Source: Toxonevra muliebris
Taxonomy: Eukaryota; Arthropoda; Insecta; Diptera; Pallopteridae
DNA length: 64,000 bases
Direction of reading: 5' to 3'
Assembly (NCBI GenBank): GCA_963691655.1
Contig: OY829327.1
Location: 61,392,079-61,456,078, forward strand
The notes beneath the pieces were generated by a model, which saw only the letters and a program-made list of their open reading frames with translations, had not been told where the DNA came from and made no database searches. Below are positions 60,616 through 64,000 of the stretch, one piece after another; position 1 is the first letter of the stretch, and each line of letters opens with the position of its first letter. The translations under genes were made by a program, and so were the position numbers.

Positions 60616-60897
60616 TGTTCATGAATGCCCTTCTGGCAACATCAAAAACATTATTAAATTTATAATGTAATATCTAAACATACTTTTGTTATTAATTGTA
60701 TTGAACACACTCTTTTCATCATTTTTTCATATTCCTCATACATTGTATTCACCATAGTTTTTATTCAACATACTTTTTTTGTTATTTGAATTTAACTTCT
60801 TTTCTTTTGTATTTTTGTTTTGTTACTTTTTCTTTTAAAATAAAATGTCAGTTGAGTCTGAACCAGCGAACCAAAATATACATTTTGTTCTCAATCA
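60616..60897 (+). repeat. BEL 3' LTR (282 bp)
   Basis: Reads identical to the 5' LTR at 54040..54321 and is followed by the GTAAC duplication. Confidence 0.9.
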
Positions 60898-62640
60898 GTA
60901 ACTATCATTACTTTTGTTTACATTTAGCTTTTGTTTGTTTTGGCAAAGCATGTTATACATAATGTTTAAGTCTTCGTTTAATTTCTGTGTAGCTATTTCA
61001 ATTGAGTCAGAAATATATATAAGTGTGTCATCTGCAAAAGGTTTAGATTTACTGTGTTTAAGACATTTACTAAGAAGATTTATATAAAGGATGAATAATA
61101 TTGGTCCTAGTATGGATCCCTGAGGTACTCCCAAATTATTATTTAATTTATTTGAAAAATGTTTGCCTATTTTAACTACTTGTTTTCTATTACTAAGATA
61201 GCTTTTGAAGTTTGTATCAATAGTCTCAAATGTTCTTTGGAAATCCAAAAATACTGCTTTAATAATTTTTGAATCATTTTGAGCGGATCGCCATTTATAA
61301 ACATCATTTACTACAGTTTTACATGAGTGATTGGCACGGAAACCAGACTGATGTTCATCCAGTAAGTTATTTGCGTCTACAAAGTTGTAAAACTGCTTGT
61401 AGGCTAATTTCGCAATGAGCCTTTCGATGCACGCCAAGAATATGTTGGTCGGTGGTCATTAATGTTGTGGACCCCACTTTATTTTGAATTGGGACAATTA
61501 TCGATTTTTTGAGAACCTCAGGAAACACACCACCTTCGAACGATTTATTGATTATATTGATAAGATATTGGCCAATCAGGAAAATCGCATCAAGGAGAAC
61601 ATTTGGGTATAGAAATAATTCATGTGTTGTTTTTGAGTTCTTTTACACACCTTTTTATTTCCAAAATAGACACGCATCGGAATTCAAAATGCAGATTTTA
61701 ATAGTATGTTATATCTTCTTTGTATTGAGATAAGGGAATGCTTTCGTTTAATTTGTTAATGCTGTTAATAAAGTATTTGTTAAATTCATCCGCAATTTCA
61801 TCGTCTTCAATTTTTATTTTTGTGATTTCGTTATTTTCTCTGTTAAGTATTAAATTCAAAACTATCCGTGTTTGATTATTTTCTAATTTTTTGTTCTGAA
61901 TTACTTTTTTATAATAGTTTTTGAATCTTCTGTATTGCGTCCATTTGGATCTTGAGTCACTGCAACTATTACAAAATTGCGCAATTTTGTTTTCTATTGA
62001 TTGCCATAAACTAAATTTATTGTAATTTTTCCACACTCTCACTTGACGTACTTTGACTGAATATTTTTCAAAATTACTATTTTGAGTATTGCATGATCAG
62101 AGATTTAATCGAGACTTCACATGACACCATGTTTATATTTATGTTCGTCAAACAAAGATCAATGAGAGTAGTGGAATCACTAGTTACACGAGTTGGAGCG
62201 GCCACGAGCTGTTTCAAGCCATTATCTTCATACAAATTTTTCAATTGACGACTGTCAGTTGTTGAGGACATCATGTTAATGTTAAAATCACCATATATTA
62301 TGGTGGATTTATTGTTTGAGAAACTGTTAAGCCATTGTTCAAAAGATTCGATCATTATCGTATCTTTTATCTATTCGGGCTTCGATTCGATCATTAGTTT
62401 TTAATATTAATTTCTCGTTGACAAATATACACATACGAAAACTGTTGGTGTCCCATTTACACGAGTTTCGAATGACAGATACCAAGCAATTGGTTGATTT
62501 ATTACGTTTACATTACTATATTTAAATTTTTTACTAACGAAAGTACAGACACCTCCAGTATGCTTCGAGTGAGATTCACAGTTTATAAAATCATATCCAT
62601 TTAATTTCAGTGCCCTATTTCACAAAATACAATTTACAAT
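60898..62640 (-). pseudogene. non-LTR ORF2: endonuclease and N-terminal/central RT (split by BEL)
   Basis: The minus strand reads endonuclease fragments from 62640 (CESHSKHTGGVCTFVSKKFK, then 62355..62077 with KSTIIYGDFNINMMSSTTDS and TTLIDLCLTNININMV). A linker follows (62042..61698, DEFNKYFINSINKLNESIPL), then RT (about 61640..60898: SFEGGVFPEVLKKSIIVPIQ, HQSGFRANHSCKTVVNDVYK, GVPQGSILGPILFILYINLL, KPFADDTLIYISDSIEIATQ). The FADD catalytic box is preserved. Frameshifts occur at about 62380, 62060, 61690 and 61440, and motif A is shortened. It continues at 54034 beyond the BEL element. It is a Jockey/CR1-like relic. Confidence 0.8.
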
Positions 62641-63325
62641 TACAAATTTGTGCTTGTGAATTACAATTACAAATGTGTAAAACCATTTTTCGTTTCATAA
62701 GTTACTTGTACATTACAAGTGTAAAAAAATGACGCTTCACGAAATTTTCGTATGATTTGTAAATAACCAATTTTTTTATACAAATTTGTGACACTAATGT
62801 ATGATAACATTTACCAATTAGCTTCTTTGATTAAGAGGTATTTCTACCCAAAAATATTCAAATTAATTATTTTTAAAACTCTTTTTTATATATATACATA
62901 AAGAAAAGTAAAATCAAAGGGCATAGCCGGGTTTCCTTGTCAGAAATGCCCCCAAACCGAATCAAGTTTCGCATGGACCCTTTTGAAGCACTTGATTTAA
63001 GAATGATTTAGCTAAATTGTCAGACCATTATCTGCAATTTTTAATGAGTAATGGCGGATTTTGTAAATTTCGTTTTTCCCGTTTTTCAGCCTAAGTAGTC
63101 ATAGGAAAAATCTGAAAATATTCACAGAGATTTTTTGGTTTTGGAGACATATTTGGAATTTTTTCGCGAATTTTCTTATGCGAAACTCGCGATGAAAAAA
63201 ATGACATGTTTATTAATATTAATTGATACCGGGCCGAATCAGGAAGTAACTGTGGCCTTGACATGGTATCGGGCGCTGCCATGGTCGACCTTTCCCGCTA
63301 AAATTTCGTGGCAGGGACGCTTTCA
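62641..63325. other. non-coding DNA with ACAAATTTGTG palindromes
   Basis: GAATTACAATTACAAAT-type units occur twice at 62625..62690, and ACAAATTTGTG recurs (62642..62652 and about 62780..62790). The section 62920..63180 may be an older repeat. No gene was recognised. Confidence 0.4.
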
Positions 63326-63329
63326 TCCT

Positions 63330-64000
63330 CGGATGTGAGCTAACGGCCGAATCCGAGGCGTTAAAACTACAAGATTGTAGCTACACCGCCAACGAAGAAC
63401 AAAGAGCATAGACACTTCTGAGAACACACTTTCCCGGAGCAATCGCTACGGGTGAATGGATACTCCCAGAAGGACATAGAACAAATCTAGGAGACTGGAA
63501 GATAGCGTCGAGAATTTGCTCAGTAGCCCGGTTATCATTTGCTATTAGCACATTCCAGCCATATAAGTCGCCAGGTGCAGATGACATTATACCTGCCCTC
63601 CTGCAGAAAGGGAAAGAGGCTGTTCTGTCGCACCTTTCAAAAATAACAAGCCTAGCTACGGGGTCATCCCAAAAAGCTGGGGAAGAGCGCTAGTGGCATT
63701 CATACCCAAGATAGGTAAGAAGGATTACACTTCACCTAAATCATTTAGGCCTATCAGCCTAATCTCCATCGTTCTTAAAACAATTTAGAAAGTGATTGAC
63801 ATGCATATAAGAGCAAATGCGCTGGAAAGGATGCTTCTGCATCCTGGTCAACATGTATACAGAGCAGGCAGATCCACGGAGACTTCCCTATATCAGTTGA
63901 CTAATTATATTCGTGGCGCTCTTGAAAACAAAGAAACAGCAATATGCGTTTTCCTGGACATCGAAGGAGCTTTCTACAATATCCCCCATGAGGCTATTAA
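63330..64000 (+). pseudogene. LOA-like reverse transcriptase, cut by the window edge
   Basis: The plus strand reads EALKLQDCSYTANEEQRA, stop, TLLRTHFPGAIATGEWILPE, then ISTFQPYKSPGADDIIPALL, QKGKEAVLSHLSKI. After a frame change near 63655 it reads KSWGRALVAFIPKIGKKDYT, KSFRPISLISIVLKTI, an in-frame TAG (63787..63789), then HPGQHVYRAGRSTETSLYQL and ETAICVFLDIEGAFYNIPHE (motif A). The order and blocks parallel the LOA-like element at 13440..13990, to which it is related but clearly diverged. It is a third, separate LOA-like copy; the catalytic box and RNase H would lie beyond 64000. Confidence 0.8.

Larger units (their letters stand above)
54040..60897 (+). mobile_element. intact-looking BEL/Pao LTR retrotransposon
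   Basis: 6858 bp: 5' LTR 54040..54321, leader with tandem repeats, one open polyprotein 55347..60590, and 3' LTR 60616..60897. The two 282-bp LTRs show no difference when read base by base, both start TG and end CA, and GTAAC is duplicated outside. All domains of a BEL/Pao polyprotein are present without a stop. It splits a minus-strand non-LTR element. It is among the youngest insertions in the window and a candidate autonomous copy. Confidence 0.9.

Overview
This window looks like transposon-dense DNA from an insect genome, most likely a brachyceran fly (Diptera). The evidence is AT-rich sequence, an intron-split nuclear gene whose protein resembles Drosophila MIC10, and a repeat set typical of flies: Jockey-like and LOA-like non-LTR elements, an RTE 3' end, Ty3/gypsy, BEL/Pao, Tc1/mariner DD37E, and piggyBac-like elements with MITEs. 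The species cannot be named from sequence alone. There is no sign of a bacterial, plasmid or phage genome.

The only convincing host gene is a two-exon MIC10 (MICOS complex subunit, inner mitochondrial membrane) on the minus strand. Exon 1 is 34763..34853 and exon 2 is 29957..30087, with a 4.7-kb intron full of repeats. An inverted-repeat element (about 34980..35747) lies just upstream of its start. Nearly everything else is mobile DNA at different stages of decay.

Layout: 0.9-1.4 kb gag-like ORF1 relic (-); 1.3-2.6 kb inverted-repeat element; 2.8-5.65 kb gypsy-type pol relic (-) split by a dead DD37E mariner; 6.4-7.0 kb diverged tandem duplication; 7.8-9.2 kb piggyBac-like element; 10.5-16.9 kb Jockey-like element (-) split by a LOA-like element (+) with a 10-bp target duplication; 16.95-20.1 kb gag relic (-) with a RING-like finger, invaded by repeats that carry a hammerhead ribozyme motif; 20-27 kb MITEs, an ORF1 relic and a minisatellite; 27.2-29.5 kb Jockey-like RT piece (-) and second LOA-like element (+); 30-34.9 kb MIC10; 37-38.2 kb two tandem arrays; 38.3-45.1 kb non-LTR element (+) split by a young Ty3/gypsy element (-); 46.0-50.1 kb non-LTR element (-); 50.3-50.6 kb RTE 3' end (+); 52.1 kb complete hammerhead motif (+); 53.6-62.6 kb non-LTR element (-) split by an intact-looking BEL/Pao element (+); 63.3-64 kb third LOA-like element (+) running off the window.

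Two elements look recent. The BEL/Pao element (54040..60897) has 282-bp LTRs that I read as identical, a 5-bp target duplication and an uninterrupted 1747-residue polyprotein. The gypsy element (39311..44766) has LTRs identical over 372 bp, a tRNA-Lys primer site and a 1410-residue gag-pol frame, but gag is broken at a run of eight A and one LTR lacks about 36 terminal bases. The strongest unusual signal is the hammerhead-ribozyme repeat family (18562..18608 minus, 52141..52187 plus, and a decayed copy near 27640..27685), which suggests a Penelope-like or retrozyme-like lineage. All comparisons were made by eye.
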